From positions 1-8,158 of the forward strand of contig JAGAJD010000176.1 of the NCBI GenBank assembly GCA_017626275.1: 8,158 nt of DNA. The letters run 5' to 3'. The notes under the pieces are model-generated. The model was not told the DNA's origin. It did no database searches and saw nothing but the letters and a program-made list of their open reading frames with translations. This DNA comes from Lachnospira sp. (lineage in GTDB: Bacteria; Bacillota; Clostridia; Lachnospirales; Lachnospiraceae). Numbering within the stretch: position 1 is the stretch's first letter; the number at the start of each line of letters is the position of its first letter. Positions 1 through 7,702 of the stretch are shown in pieces. The position numbers and the translations under genes are program-made.

Positions 1-710
1 ACAGGGATTCCCTCTTTAATATTTACGTCTGTTCCATATAACACCTGACTTTCTCCGTCATAAGAATTTGTCACGTAATATTTTTCACCGTTAATGATGC
101 AGATATTAGTCTCTTCGGACATAAAATTATATCCGCTGTAATCCTCCATATATACCGTTCCACCGTCATATAGCGACTGAAGCTTAAACTCCGCTATGCC
201 TGTCCCCTCTATCACAATATCTCTGTCAGTAACCATAACAAGTCCGCCTGCGCGTGTTGCAATCTCTCTTGAAGTCTCTCCGTTTACTCCAAGATTATAT
301 GTCCTGATACCTGTCAAATCGCCCAGAATATCGGGTGCTGTGGCATAGCTTATATTGGAAGTAACACCGTCAAGCGTGATAAAACCGGGTGTCGTAGCAC
401 AGCCATACATCATACTGTCGCCCCAGCATGAAATATTTCGCTTAACGCCGTCATACGGAATTACTTCAGATGAAATATTTCTCTTGGGTTTTTCTTTATT
501 ATTATCACCTGTATTCTGCAATACAAAATCATCATCATCTTCTTCACTAATATCACTGTATGCCACATCCCAAATACTCCGTGTAATTTTATGCGCACTG
601 TGTGCAGGCTGCTTTATTGTTCCCGCTTTTACAAGCACTACTGATATCAGTGACAAAGACATTAAAAATACAACAAAAAAACATATAACCAATCTTTTTT
701 TTATCTTCAT
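1..710 (-). CDS. Membrane-anchored SGNH/GDSL-family hydrolase, N-terminal part (3' end outside window)
   Basis: The frame is open from ATG at 710 to the window edge, giving 236 complete codons. AGGGG lies 6 nt before the ATG, and the gene starts 45 nt after the previous stop. Residues 1-28 are a basic start plus one hydrophobic helix (signal peptide or anchor). Residues 30-80 are a polar, acidic linker including E-E-D-D-D-D. The SGNH block I motif is CWGDSMMYG (95-103), with Ser99 the likely nucleophile; Met replaces the usual Leu of GDSL. After YATAPDILGDLTGI, residues 138-156 contain YNLGVNGETSREIATRAGG, typical of block II in Gram-positive SGNH proteins. A beta-rich stretch follows and the remaining catalytic blocks lie outside the window. 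The family includes esterases, carbohydrate deacetylases and O-acyl transfer partners; the position at the end of a glycosylation operon suggests work on a surface glycan, but the substrate is unknown. Confidence 0.85.
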   Translation of the reverse strand, partial: MKIKKRLVICFFVVFLMSLSLISVVLVKAGTIKQPAHSAHKITRSIWDVAYSDISEEDDDDFVLQNTGDNNKEKPKRNISSEVIPYDGVKRNISCWGDSMMYGCATTPGFITLDGVTSNISYATAPDILGDLTGIRTYNLGVNGETSREIATRAGGLVMVTDRDIVIEGTGIAEFKLQSLYDGGTVYMEDYSGYNFMSEETNICIINGEKYYVTNSYDGESQVLYGTDVNIKEGIP

Positions 711-755
711 GAATATCCCCTCTTTTCCATCAGATTCCAATAAAAATTGTATTGA

Positions 756-1943
756 TTACATCAGCCAGCAGTCCGAATTGTACCACAACAGCAAAAGCAC
801 CGCCTCTGCAAGTGCAAATAACAAAAGCACCACCGCTCTCAGCTTCTTATTACATCTGTTTAATATTTCATACAACCCCATATAAATAACATACGAGCCT
901 GCCGTAAATCTGCATGTACTCATAACATGTGATGTCAGCGGCACTAACAAAGAAATAATACCAAATACCGCCATTGAATAGTATTTACGGTACAGCATAT
1001 ATCCATACACAATAAAAACTCCAACGCAGAACCACCCCATATATGTATATCTCGGTTCAATCTGTCCCGTACATGCTTTCCACATTACACCGATTACAGG
1101 GAAATATGTATCTTCCCTCCATGCAATCTGAACATTCTTATACGCCCAGACATCTCCGCAGAAAAATCTGAGAAATGTCATATAACTAAATGCCCCCAAA
1201 GGACTTAACATCACCGCAAAAATACGCTCCGGTGCTTTAATCATTTTTATTATAAACAGCTTGATTCTATTAAACGTAAACAGCCTGCTGCCACTCCTAT
1301 CCTCCTTCTGTACCATATCAAGATACAATTCCATAAGAAGTGCAAAGACAAGAATACAGCCTACTATTCGGGTAGCACTTGCACATGCCGACATAACTCC
1401 TGCCAATATAAAACGTTTTCTTGCACAGCAGTAAAAGAACAGTGCAATAAACAAAACAAACATTGCTTCGGTATATGCCGAGCCGAAATAAAATGAATAC
1501 GGTCCTGCAAACATTAACACGGGAATCAGAAGATACTCCTCACTTTTTCCGCCCCTGACAAGACTCATATACTTTACTGCTGTAAATGCCGCCGCAAAAA
1601 TACAGACATTTGATACAACCATTCCTACCCAATAAGTGTCAACAACTCCAAATGTCAAAATTTTCACAAACCGGCACACAATAACATACATCGGAAAAAA
1701 TGCCCAGTTTGCCTGTGGGTCAGTATCAAGCGGAAATGTATATCCGTTGTCAATCATAAACTGATAACGCTTGGCATCCCACTGGTTCATTAAAAATGCA
1801 ACCGAATGGTCTGTTCCCATATATGCATTGTACACAGCCATAAGAAGGAGCATTATAAGTCTTGATATCAGCCAGATAAAAAGCAATTTCAGAACAAGAC
1901 GAAAATTCTCATTATTTTTATACTTTTCAGATAACATATTCAT
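756..1943 (-). CDS. PIG-V/Gpi18-like GT-C mannosyltransferase
   Basis: This 395-residue multi-pass membrane protein fits the bacterial relatives of the GPI mannosyltransferase II family (PIG-V/Gpi18). Its first helix is at about 17-37. The first outer loop carries WDAKRY (55-60, Asp56 the likely catalytic acid), NGY (66-68) and AFFPMY (81-86). Later motifs are YTEAMF (157-162), ATRIVG (190-195), and GDVWAYKNVQIAWRED (263-278), matching the family's Gly-Asp...Phe/Tyr...Gln...Trp-x-Arg pattern. A conserved-looking Arg345 precedes the last helices. Such enzymes take mannose from a polyprenyl-phosphate carrier outside the cytoplasm, which fits the GT2 and GDP-mannose genes upstream. AAGGA lies 8 nt before the ATG at 1943; an in-frame ATG at 1937 is less well spaced. 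The acceptor (teichoic acid, surface glycan, lipid or protein) cannot be read from the sequence. Confidence 0.85.
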   Translation of the reverse strand: MNMLSEKYKNNENFRLVLKLLFIWLISRLIMLLLMAVYNAYMGTDHSVAFLMNQWDAKRYQFMIDNGYTFPLDTDPQANWAFFPMYVIVCRFVKILTFGVVDTYWVGMVVSNVCIFAAAFTAVKYMSLVRGGKSEEYLLIPVLMFAGPYSFYFGSAYTEAMFVLFIALFFYCCARKRFILAGVMSACASATRIVGCILVFALLMELYLDMVQKEDRSGSRLFTFNRIKLFIIKMIKAPERIFAVMLSPLGAFSYMTFLRFFCGDVWAYKNVQIAWREDTYFPVIGVMWKACTGQIEPRYTYMGWFCVGVFIVYGYMLYRKYYSMAVFGIISLLVPLTSHVMSTCRFTAGSYVIYMGLYEILNRCNKKLRAVVLLLFALAEAVLLLLWYNSDCWLM

Positions 1944-1963
1944 ATTTTTTATCCTTTTTAGAA

Positions 1964-1988
1964 GAACCCGGGGTATAACTCCGGGTTC
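1964..1988 (-). terminator. GC-rich intergenic hairpin, possible weak or attenuating terminator
   Basis: GAACCCGG and CCGGGTTC form a perfect 8-bp stem with a 9-nt loop, 10 nt after the TAG of the yfhO tail. On the mRNA strand it is followed by UUCUAAAAAGG, so the U-tract is poor, and the next gene's ribosome binding site follows at once. On the plus strand it is followed by CGTTTTAT, a slightly better tail, but no plus-strand gene points at it. Partial termination or a processing/stability hairpin between yfhO and the next gene is the most likely role. Confidence 0.4.
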
Positions 1989-1998
1989 CGTTTTATAT

Positions 1999-2217
1999 CT
2001 ACATAAACTGCATGATTTTTAATACGAGTTGATATATAAACGCAGGTATAGCTGCAACTGTCGTCAATATAAACATAAACAGTACAACCGCATTCAACAG
2101 CTGTAAGTAAATAAACACAGCACAGTACTGTATCCATGCCGGTACTCTTATTTTCTTAAAATGATTAATCACAAGGCACACAAAAACCATAAGAAGTGTT
2201 GCCAGTGTAATTAATAT
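1999..2217 (-). pseudogene. Detached C-terminal membrane segment of the YfhO protein, downstream of an in-frame TGA
   Basis: Directly after the TGA at 2220-2218, and in the same frame, 72 codons stay open to a TAG at 2001-1999. They encode ILITLATLLMVFVCLVINHF (a membrane helix), a basic turn KKIRVPAWIQ, then one or two more hydrophobic stretches ending in LVLKIMQFM. Hydrophobic segment plus basic turn is how YfhO proteins usually finish. A single base change (GGA to TGA) would restore a Gly at the junction. The first ATG in the segment (2190, 63 codons) has no ribosome binding site and would begin inside the first helix, which argues against an independent gene. Alternatives are a short separate membrane protein reached by translational coupling, stop-codon readthrough, or a sequencing error. 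Confidence 0.55.
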
Positions 2218-4719
2218 TCACTCTTTTCTTCCCTTCGGCTCAAATTTCATTGTGACCGTATTTTCACCGGAATGAAGCTTTACGCCTGTAAACATTCCTG
2301 CAATCTGCTTTGCAGAAACCTCCTGTCCGTCCACCGTTACTTTCCAGTTATCGCTGTATATTATCGGAATTAACGCATAATTTTTTGTAGCGGTACCGTT
2401 TAAACGAATCGTAACAGAATCATTTGTGTATGACACATCACATTCTGCTTTTTTGTATGCCTTACACAGATTATCCATTTTGTTCATGCCAAGCTGTGCA
2501 AAGCTTACTTCACTGACTTTGAGATACCACGGATCATCGTATTCTATACGAATATCTATCGTTTCATTTTCAAAACAGCCAAGATAAACAAGATTATTAT
2601 TGTAATCCGTAAAATATGCCGTGTTCTCAACATCTCCCAGCGTCGGGATAAGAACAGGCTCATTGTTCACATAAATATGCATTGAGCTTATCAGCCACGA
2701 AGTATTTGCGTCTCCATAGCGGTTATTTACATCAACAATATTCATATAAACCGCATTTTTTCCATCAACCTTGACTGTATACTCCAACGTTGTATCTCTC
2801 TTTTTGAGCGTATAAGGAACACCTTTCACAAGCTCTTCCTCATCTCCTGATAATGCAGTATAGAACTGATTATGCAGCGATACCCAGTTCCCGCTGAAAT
2901 CCTGATTTGCAATTGATGATGATACCGTCATTGCAAATGGAAGCTGATATTTAGCAGAGTAAAGCTTATAATCACCGGACGAACGCTCAAGAGTATACAT
3001 TTCCGAATCAAGGTCATTCTGATTCACCGCTTCCGTCACATGAAAAAGCGCATTTGTAAATACCGTTCCGCCTGAATCCAAAAGCCACAGGAAATACTTT
3101 GAATATCCCCAGTTTCTTGCATAGGATTGCGTATTGCTCTCCAATGCCGCAGTAAAGCTTGATAATGCACCTCTTCTCAAAATCAGAGGATAATTGGCAT
3201 TAAGACTGATATCCGGATTTACGATTCTGTCTGTTGCCGACTCCTGAATGTTAAGCTCCTCATATGCCGTATTGGCATACTGAACATAATCTCCAACCTG
3301 ATAAGCCTCATAAGTATAAAACTTAGACGGACCAATCAAAGCGTAAGCGCCGAAAAATACTTCAACAGCTATGAGTGCAAGAACGGATTTTGCATTAAAC
3401 TCGTCTTTTTCTTCCAGCATTTTTCTAAGATATACAATAGTCATCGTTATAAATATTGCCATAAAAAAGATTATTGCAATCACTTCATTACTTTCAGGAA
3501 TAATATTATAAACAACAGCATATGCAAGACACAAAACACCTGCAATTATAATCTGGCGCAGTATATATTTTTTCTCCAACGGGATATCCTTAAACATTTT
3601 CTGTGCATAATAAGCCGCCATGCATATTAACGTAAATGCAACGAGATATCCGTTTCTTAATGTATATCCGTTATATGAGCCAAAATGCCATATAAGGTTA
3701 ATTCCCTCAACTATCATCGGAAGAAGTGCAATTCCCGCCATGCAAAGCATAGCTATTCCCTGCTTCTTCTCATTTTTATACTTTTTTATTCCTACGATAA
3801 TCAACGCGACAAGAAAACTCATGCCGTAGAGCATCATCCAACGCTGAAATGCCGCCATACTTCCGTCTGTTACGATTGCACTTTTAAGCCAGCCTATATA
3901 CTGCGAAATAATATTTCCACCGGAACTGCCGCGCTGCGAACCGGATAACTGAACCATTACAGGTACAAGCACAAAGCCGGATAAACCTATTCCCGCAACA
4001 GTTCCTATTCCTAAATTCCATGCATGCTCTTTCCACTTCTTTCTCTCGCTGATAACAATTATATACACACCGCTTATTAAGAATATGTAAATCAGCGACA
4101 TCGCACTTAAGTAATAATTAATTATAAACATAAGTGCCACCATGCATATATAAAACAGCTTCTTTCCACTCTCAAAAAGTCTGTCCAGCGCAAGCATCAG
4201 CAATGGAAATAATGCCACTATATCCATCCACGGCGTAAAGCACGAGCCGTACAGCAATACATAACCGCAAAGCGAATACATGACTGCAAATGCTGTCTTT
4301 AACGGATACAGCAATGACGAAAACTTTTTATTCAGCAATGCATACATTGCAACCGACATAAATACCATTTTTACTGCCGTAAGTATAGATATGCTTTCCA
4401 ATATCAAATCTCTTGGCACAAGATATAATAAGAGATTAAACGGACTTAACATAGAAAATGCCGATATACTCATGGATACATTTGTTCCAAGCCCCGTGTA
4501 CCAGTCAAACCACAACGAGGCCTTTCCATGCATAAAATCCCACAAATGCGCATACAGTGGTGCTACCTGCTGCATATTATCAAAGTAATCAATTCTGTTA
4601 GAACCAAACGGCCAGATTCCCTTAAAAATCAGTGTCAATACTAAAACTGCAAGTGTGATTACTCCCGGAACGGCAAACGGTTTTGCCTTTTCCGTAAAAC
4701 ATTTCATCTTCTCTTTCAT
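2218..4719 (-). CDS. yfhO: YfhO-family GT-C membrane glycosyltransferase, apparently truncated at its C-terminus
   Basis: The 833-residue protein has a first membrane helix near residues 16-34 and an extracytoplasmic loop with DYFDNMQQVAP (44-54), whose Asp44/Asp47 are candidates for the GT-C catalytic acid. It then has the family-typical G-L-G (76-78), SMLSPFNLLLYLVP (89-102) and WMDIVALFPLLMLALDR (164-180) stretches. Many membrane helices run to about residue 463, followed by a roughly 370-residue beta-rich extracytoplasmic domain. YfhO proteins of Bacillus and Listeria glycosylate lipoteichoic acid outside the cell using lipid-linked sugar made by a GT2 partner such as CsbB; a GT2 of that type is in this cluster. 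The frame ends at a TGA just after F-E-P-K-G-R-K-E, where family members usually continue with Gly and a terminal membrane helix. The same frame stays open to 1999 and encodes such helices, so the gene may be broken (see the 1999-2217 entry). With that tail it would be about 906 residues. Acceptor and sugar are not known. Confidence 0.85.
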   Translation of the reverse strand: MKEKMKCFTEKAKPFAVPGVITLAVLVLTLIFKGIWPFGSNRIDYFDNMQQVAPLYAHLWDFMHGKASLWFDWYTGLGTNVSMSISAFSMLSPFNLLLYLVPRDLILESISILTAVKMVFMSVAMYALLNKKFSSLLYPLKTAFAVMYSLCGYVLLYGSCFTPWMDIVALFPLLMLALDRLFESGKKLFYICMVALMFIINYYLSAMSLIYIFLISGVYIIVISERKKWKEHAWNLGIGTVAGIGLSGFVLVPVMVQLSGSQRGSSGGNIISQYIGWLKSAIVTDGSMAAFQRWMMLYGMSFLVALIIVGIKKYKNEKKQGIAMLCMAGIALLPMIVEGINLIWHFGSYNGYTLRNGYLVAFTLICMAAYYAQKMFKDIPLEKKYILRQIIIAGVLCLAYAVVYNIIPESNEVIAIIFFMAIFITMTIVYLRKMLEEKDEFNAKSVLALIAVEVFFGAYALIGPSKFYTYEAYQVGDYVQYANTAYEELNIQESATDRIVNPDISLNANYPLILRRGALSSFTAALESNTQSYARNWGYSKYFLWLLDSGGTVFTNALFHVTEAVNQNDLDSEMYTLERSSGDYKLYSAKYQLPFAMTVSSSIANQDFSGNWVSLHNQFYTALSGDEEELVKGVPYTLKKRDTTLEYTVKVDGKNAVYMNIVDVNNRYGDANTSWLISSMHIYVNNEPVLIPTLGDVENTAYFTDYNNNLVYLGCFENETIDIRIEYDDPWYLKVSEVSFAQLGMNKMDNLCKAYKKAECDVSYTNDSVTIRLNGTATKNYALIPIIYSDNWKVTVDGQEVSAKQIAGMFTGVKLHSGENTVTMKFEPKGRKE

Positions 4720-4723
4720 ATAA

Positions 4724-4730
4724 CTCCTTT
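4724..4730 (-). promoter_or_regulatory. Ribosome binding site of the yfhO-like gene
   Basis: AAAGGAG lies 4 nt before the ATG at 4719. The next in-frame ATG (4707) would be 16 nt away, so 4719 is taken as the start. Confidence 0.7.
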
Positions 4731-4740
4731 ATTCCAACAA

Positions 4741-5289
4741 TTATTCTGTTATCATTGTACTCCACAGACTAAATGTGCAGTCCTCTGCCTCAAAACGAAT
4801 TGTTGTAAGTTCTTCTTTTTTAAGTTCTCCGATTTCAAATGTAAACACGCCTGTCTGCCGGAAGCTTCCGACATTTTTATCATTACAGTATACAAAAACC
4901 TCTCCGTCTCCCGTAAATTCGTTGATTTCAACCTGATATTCTGCATGCTCTAAAGCTTCCGCCAAAACATAATAAACGTAAGCTTTATCTGCACTGTTTT
5001 TGCTGCCCTCGTACTGCTCTGTATTCCAGCCTTTGCCTTTTCTCCTGCAAACCTGCCAGGTGACGTCTTTTCCGTTCCTGTCCTTTAAACCGGTACAGTA
5101 TTCCACCGTCCCCGGAACATAGCTTAATTTACCGTAACCCGGCCAGTCAGACAATTCATGTGTAATATAATACATACGATACTCAAGCCCAACCTTTGGA
5201 TTCTGTCCCCACCATAATACCACAACATAAAATACAGCCAGCAGAATTGCTCCTGCATAAAATATTACTTTTTTACTATTTTTTATCAT
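4741..5289 (-). CDS. Small membrane-anchored extracytoplasmic protein of unknown function
   Basis: I do not recognise this 182-residue protein as a named family (184 residues if the ATG at 5295 is used). A short basic N-terminus (MIKNSKK) precedes one hydrophobic helix (VIFYAGAILLAVFYVVVLWW). There is no lipobox cysteine and no clear signal-peptidase site, so it is probably anchored with the rest outside. The remaining roughly 150 residues look beta-rich, with features such as DWPGYGKLSYVPGT and GKGWNTEQYEGS...KAYVYYVL. The pattern GW..E..G..S....A.V...L loosely resembles beta-sandwich domains attached to GT-C glycosyltransferases and phosphoglycerol transferases; this is a tentative resemblance by eye. 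It lies 12 nt from the fusion gene and 21 nt from yfhO, so it is clearly within the operon. An accessory role for YfhO or acceptor binding is plausible but unproven. Confidence 0.75.
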   Translation of the reverse strand: MIKNSKKVIFYAGAILLAVFYVVVLWWGQNPKVGLEYRMYYITHELSDWPGYGKLSYVPGTVEYCTGLKDRNGKDVTWQVCRRKGKGWNTEQYEGSKNSADKAYVYYVLAEALEHAEYQVEINEFTGDGEVFVYCNDKNVGSFRQTGVFTFEIGELKKEELTTIRFEAEDCTFSLWSTMITE

Positions 5290-5297
5290 TTTCATAG

Positions 5298-5303
5298 CCT
5301 TTT
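5298..5303 (-). promoter_or_regulatory. Ribosome binding site overlapping the fusion gene's stop, deciding the next start
   Basis: AAAAGG overlaps the TAA of the fusion gene. It lies 2 nt from the ATG at 5295 but 8 nt from the in-frame ATG at 5289, so the second ATG has the normal spacing. The overlap suggests translational coupling. Confidence 0.6.
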
Positions 5304-7662
5304 AAACATGTGTTACAATGCACGTTCCCGTTCCCTTAATAATAATAGAACGTTTTCCTGCACTAACAAAAAAACTCTCTCCTGCCTTATAAGACATCTG
5401 CTTATTTCCGTCATCGGTCTCTATTGTTCCCTCTCCTGAAATAAACACTACTGAGACAAACGAAGTCTCATCAACTACAATCTTTGTCTCCGCAAAAATA
5501 TCATATTTAAGACATTCAAAATATTTGCACTGTACGAGACGCTCCAGTGAATACTCATCATTTTTCTCTAAAACGACCTCACATCTGCTATCCTTTACAT
5601 AAGCTTTAGTGTCAACTACGTCCAACGCTTTAGCCACATGAAGCTCTCTTGGATTGCCGAACTTATCTCTTCTGTCATAATCATACATTCTGTATGTGCT
5701 GTTAGAATTCTGCTGAATCTCGCAGATTAAAATTCCCGCACCAATCGCATGAATTGTGCCTGCTTTAACCATAACAACATCGCCCGGCTTTACATCTATC
5801 CGGTTTAACACATCTGTTATAGTGTTATTCTTAATACGCTCTTCAATCTCTTCCTTCGGTATATCTTGCGAAAGCCCACAATACAGGTATGCCCCCGGCT
5901 CGCAGTCTATAACATACCACATTTCATTCTTTCCGTATTCACCCTCATTTTCCAAAGCATACTCATCATCAGGGTGAATCTGTATGGAAAGTGCCTGCTT
6001 AGCATCAATAAATTTGATAAGCACCGGAAATCTGTCCTGAGCCTGACATTTCCAACCCAATGATTCCTTTCCGATAATGGAAAGATAATCGTTGAAAAGC
6101 ATACCCTTATATCTTCCGTCTGCAATACGGCTCTGACCGTCAGGGTGTGCTGAAAGCTCCCAGCTCTCGCCTATTACGTCATAATCACATTTTTTCCCAA
6201 ATACCGTGCGCAGCTTCGTTCCACCCCAGAGATTATCCTTAAATGCGGGGTCAAGCTTTACAATAGGCTCGTTTGCAGCCTTTACATAGTTATTCTCTGC
6301 TGTTCCGTCATTTTCCTGGCTGTAAATCTTAACCATATCATTTTCCGATATAATTTCACCGATTCCAACCTCTATTATTACTACATTTTTATCTGTCTGA
6401 TTTGCAACCTTATGCTTCATTCCAATAGGAACAAATACACTTTCATACTTATGGTAATCCTTTGTCTCCGTTCCCAATGTTATAGTAGCTGTTCCCTCTA
6501 CGACAGACCAATGCTCACTTCTCATTTCATGCTGGTGCAGATTCATGCTCATTCCCGGAAATACCGTTACCTTTTTTACTTTATATCCTTCTGAAGAATT
6601 AAGCAGCTCGTGGATTCCCCACTCTCTGTAAGATAAGCGGTTATAGTCAAAATATGTCTCATATTTTTCCTTATTATCCTTGATTATATCCTTGATATCA
6701 TCTACACGTTCTTTTGAAGATACATACACTGCATCTTCTGTATTTACAACAACAACGTCCTTCACATCATTTGTAACAACAAGCTGTTTCTCTGCACTGT
6801 TAATTACAGTGACATCTTCACAGTTGTTTTTGAGTACATGATTCACATGTGAAACGCTGGAATTTTCATCTAAATCGCAGACATTTCCGACATCTTTCCA
6901 TCTGAATGCTGCTTCTACAACTCTGCCGCCCTCAAGCTTTTCAAAAATGAGCTTTTCAATACTTCCTGCCGGAATTTCTTTCATTACTCTTTCCGAAAAA
7001 CGTACTGCCCTTCTGATTGCCGAAACTCTTCTCTTGGCAATCCTACATGTATCATACAACTCAGGACAGATTTTTCTGGCAGCATTAATCATATCTCCCG
7101 CACGATATAAAAACATTCCGCTATTCCAAAGATAGCCCTCCTCATAGGTGAAGTTTTTCTCATCGTCCGCATCAATTTTCTCTATAAATGATTTAACTTC
7201 CTGATTATCTCTTAGTATATATCCAAACTTGGAACTTCTTACCCTCGGTTTAACGCCAAGCACAACAATATGTCCCTCTTTTGCCTGTTCTTTAGCCTCT
7301 AATATGGCGTCCTTATACTCCTGCCCCTCAATAACATTATCGGCAGTCACCACAAACACAAGTTCTGATTGATTGCAAAACATACTTCCAAGCATAATTG
7401 CCGCAGCAGTACCTTTTGGTGTTCCCTCAAGAACCAGCCTGTACCGCAGGCTCTGAAACGCTTTCATCTGTCCGTTGACAATATTACGATAACTTTCTTT
7501 AGTTACAATTATAAATTCATCGCAAAAAGGCATGTTCCTTACCACAGTCTCCTGCAATAAAGAACGTCCCTCCTTAATATTCATAAACTGCTTTGGATAA
7601 TTTTTTCTCGAAAGCGGCCAAAGACTGTCTCCACTGCCCCCGGCAAGTATCACACATTTCAT
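5302..7662 (-). CDS. Trifunctional-type fusion: mannose-1-phosphate guanylyltransferase-like / type II PMI cupin / class I mannose-6-phosphate isomerase
   Basis: The 786-residue cytoplasmic protein makes GDP-mannose precursors. Residues 1-265 are a ManC-like nucleotidyltransferase (LAGGSG at 6-11, LWPLSR at 14-19, PKQF at 23-26, WNSGMF at 179-184, putative metal Asp108 and Asp257). About 266-340 is a linker. Residues 340-450 are the type II phosphomannose isomerase cupin with full metal-site spacing: His376, His378, Glu383, and His417 in a PxG-x2-H-x3-N motif. Residues 465-786 are a complete class I isomerase: GES.WE.S.H at 498-506, Gln561/His563 in QIHPDD, Glu580, His638 in AGTIHAIG, Arg658 in STYRMYDYDRR. 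Class I enzymes of the Bacillus type are about 315 residues, so this part is whole. Typical ManC/AlgA proteins are about 470 residues and stop after the cupin. The nucleotidyltransferase signature is altered (Ser13 for the usual Arg; EGTPKGTAAA for EPxGRNTAPA; ADN for ADH), so its activity or nucleotide choice is uncertain. The stop is 12 nt upstream of the next start. Confidence 0.9.
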   Translation of the reverse strand: MKCVILAGGSGDSLWPLSRKNYPKQFMNIKEGRSLLQETVVRNMPFCDEFIIVTKESYRNIVNGQMKAFQSLRYRLVLEGTPKGTAAAIMLGSMFCNQSELVFVVTADNVIEGQEYKDAILEAKEQAKEGHIVVLGVKPRVRSSKFGYILRDNQEVKSFIEKIDADDEKNFTYEEGYLWNSGMFLYRAGDMINAARKICPELYDTCRIAKRRVSAIRRAVRFSERVMKEIPAGSIEKLIFEKLEGGRVVEAAFRWKDVGNVCDLDENSSVSHVNHVLKNNCEDVTVINSAEKQLVVTNDVKDVVVVNTEDAVYVSSKERVDDIKDIIKDNKEKYETYFDYNRLSYREWGIHELLNSSEGYKVKKVTVFPGMSMNLHQHEMRSEHWSVVEGTATITLGTETKDYHKYESVFVPIGMKHKVANQTDKNVVIIEVGIGEIISENDMVKIYSQENDGTAENNYVKAANEPIVKLDPAFKDNLWGGTKLRTVFGKKCDYDVIGESWELSAHPDGQSRIADGRYKGMLFNDYLSIIGKESLGWKCQAQDRFPVLIKFIDAKQALSIQIHPDDEYALENEGEYGKNEMWYVIDCEPGAYLYCGLSQDIPKEEIEERIKNNTITDVLNRIDVKPGDVVMVKAGTIHAIGAGILICEIQQNSNSTYRMYDYDRRDKFGNPRELHVAKALDVVDTKAYVKDSRCEVVLEKNDEYSLERLVQCKYFECLKYDIFAETKIVVDETSFVSVVFISGEGTIETDDGNKQMSYKAGESFFVSAGKRSIIIKGTGTCIVTHV

Positions 7663-7667
7663 AAAAA

Positions 7668-7671
7668 CTCC
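7668..7671 (-). promoter_or_regulatory. Ribosome binding site that fixes the start of the fusion gene
   Basis: GGAG sits 5 nt upstream of the ATG at 7662. The frame is open further up to an ATG at 7728, but that would add 22 residues (starting MCRERHKELF) ahead of the canonical nucleotidyltransferase N-terminus MKCVILAGGSG, and those residues would be encoded by the palindromic leader. The 7662 start is therefore preferred. Confidence 0.8.
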
Positions 7672-7702
7672 ATTCCGAGAACGCAGTTCGAGGATAATAA
7701 AC

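Noticed and set aside
526..545. GAT/GAA trinucleotide repeat in the SGNH linker
   Set aside because: It is short, in frame and in a disordered acidic linker; length changes would be neutral.
693..704. Run of eight A after the SGNH start as a phase-variation slip site
   Set aside because: Lys-rich signal starts in AT-rich genomes often contain such runs; nothing else indicates slippage.
355..885. Plus-strand open frame of 176 codons
   Set aside because: It is low-complexity Ser/Thr/Asn-rich, lies antisense across the SGNH gene and the end of the PIG-V gene, and has no family features.
2218..2220. TGA read as selenocysteine, tryptophan or glycine recoding
   Set aside because: No typical bacterial SECIS hairpin is evident just downstream, no other internal TGA is needed in the genes here, and Trp is encoded by TGG throughout. 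Nonsense mutation or natural end is simpler.
4280..4588. Plus-strand open frame of 102 codons inside yfhO
   Set aside because: It is the antisense shadow of a strongly recognisable YfhO coding region.
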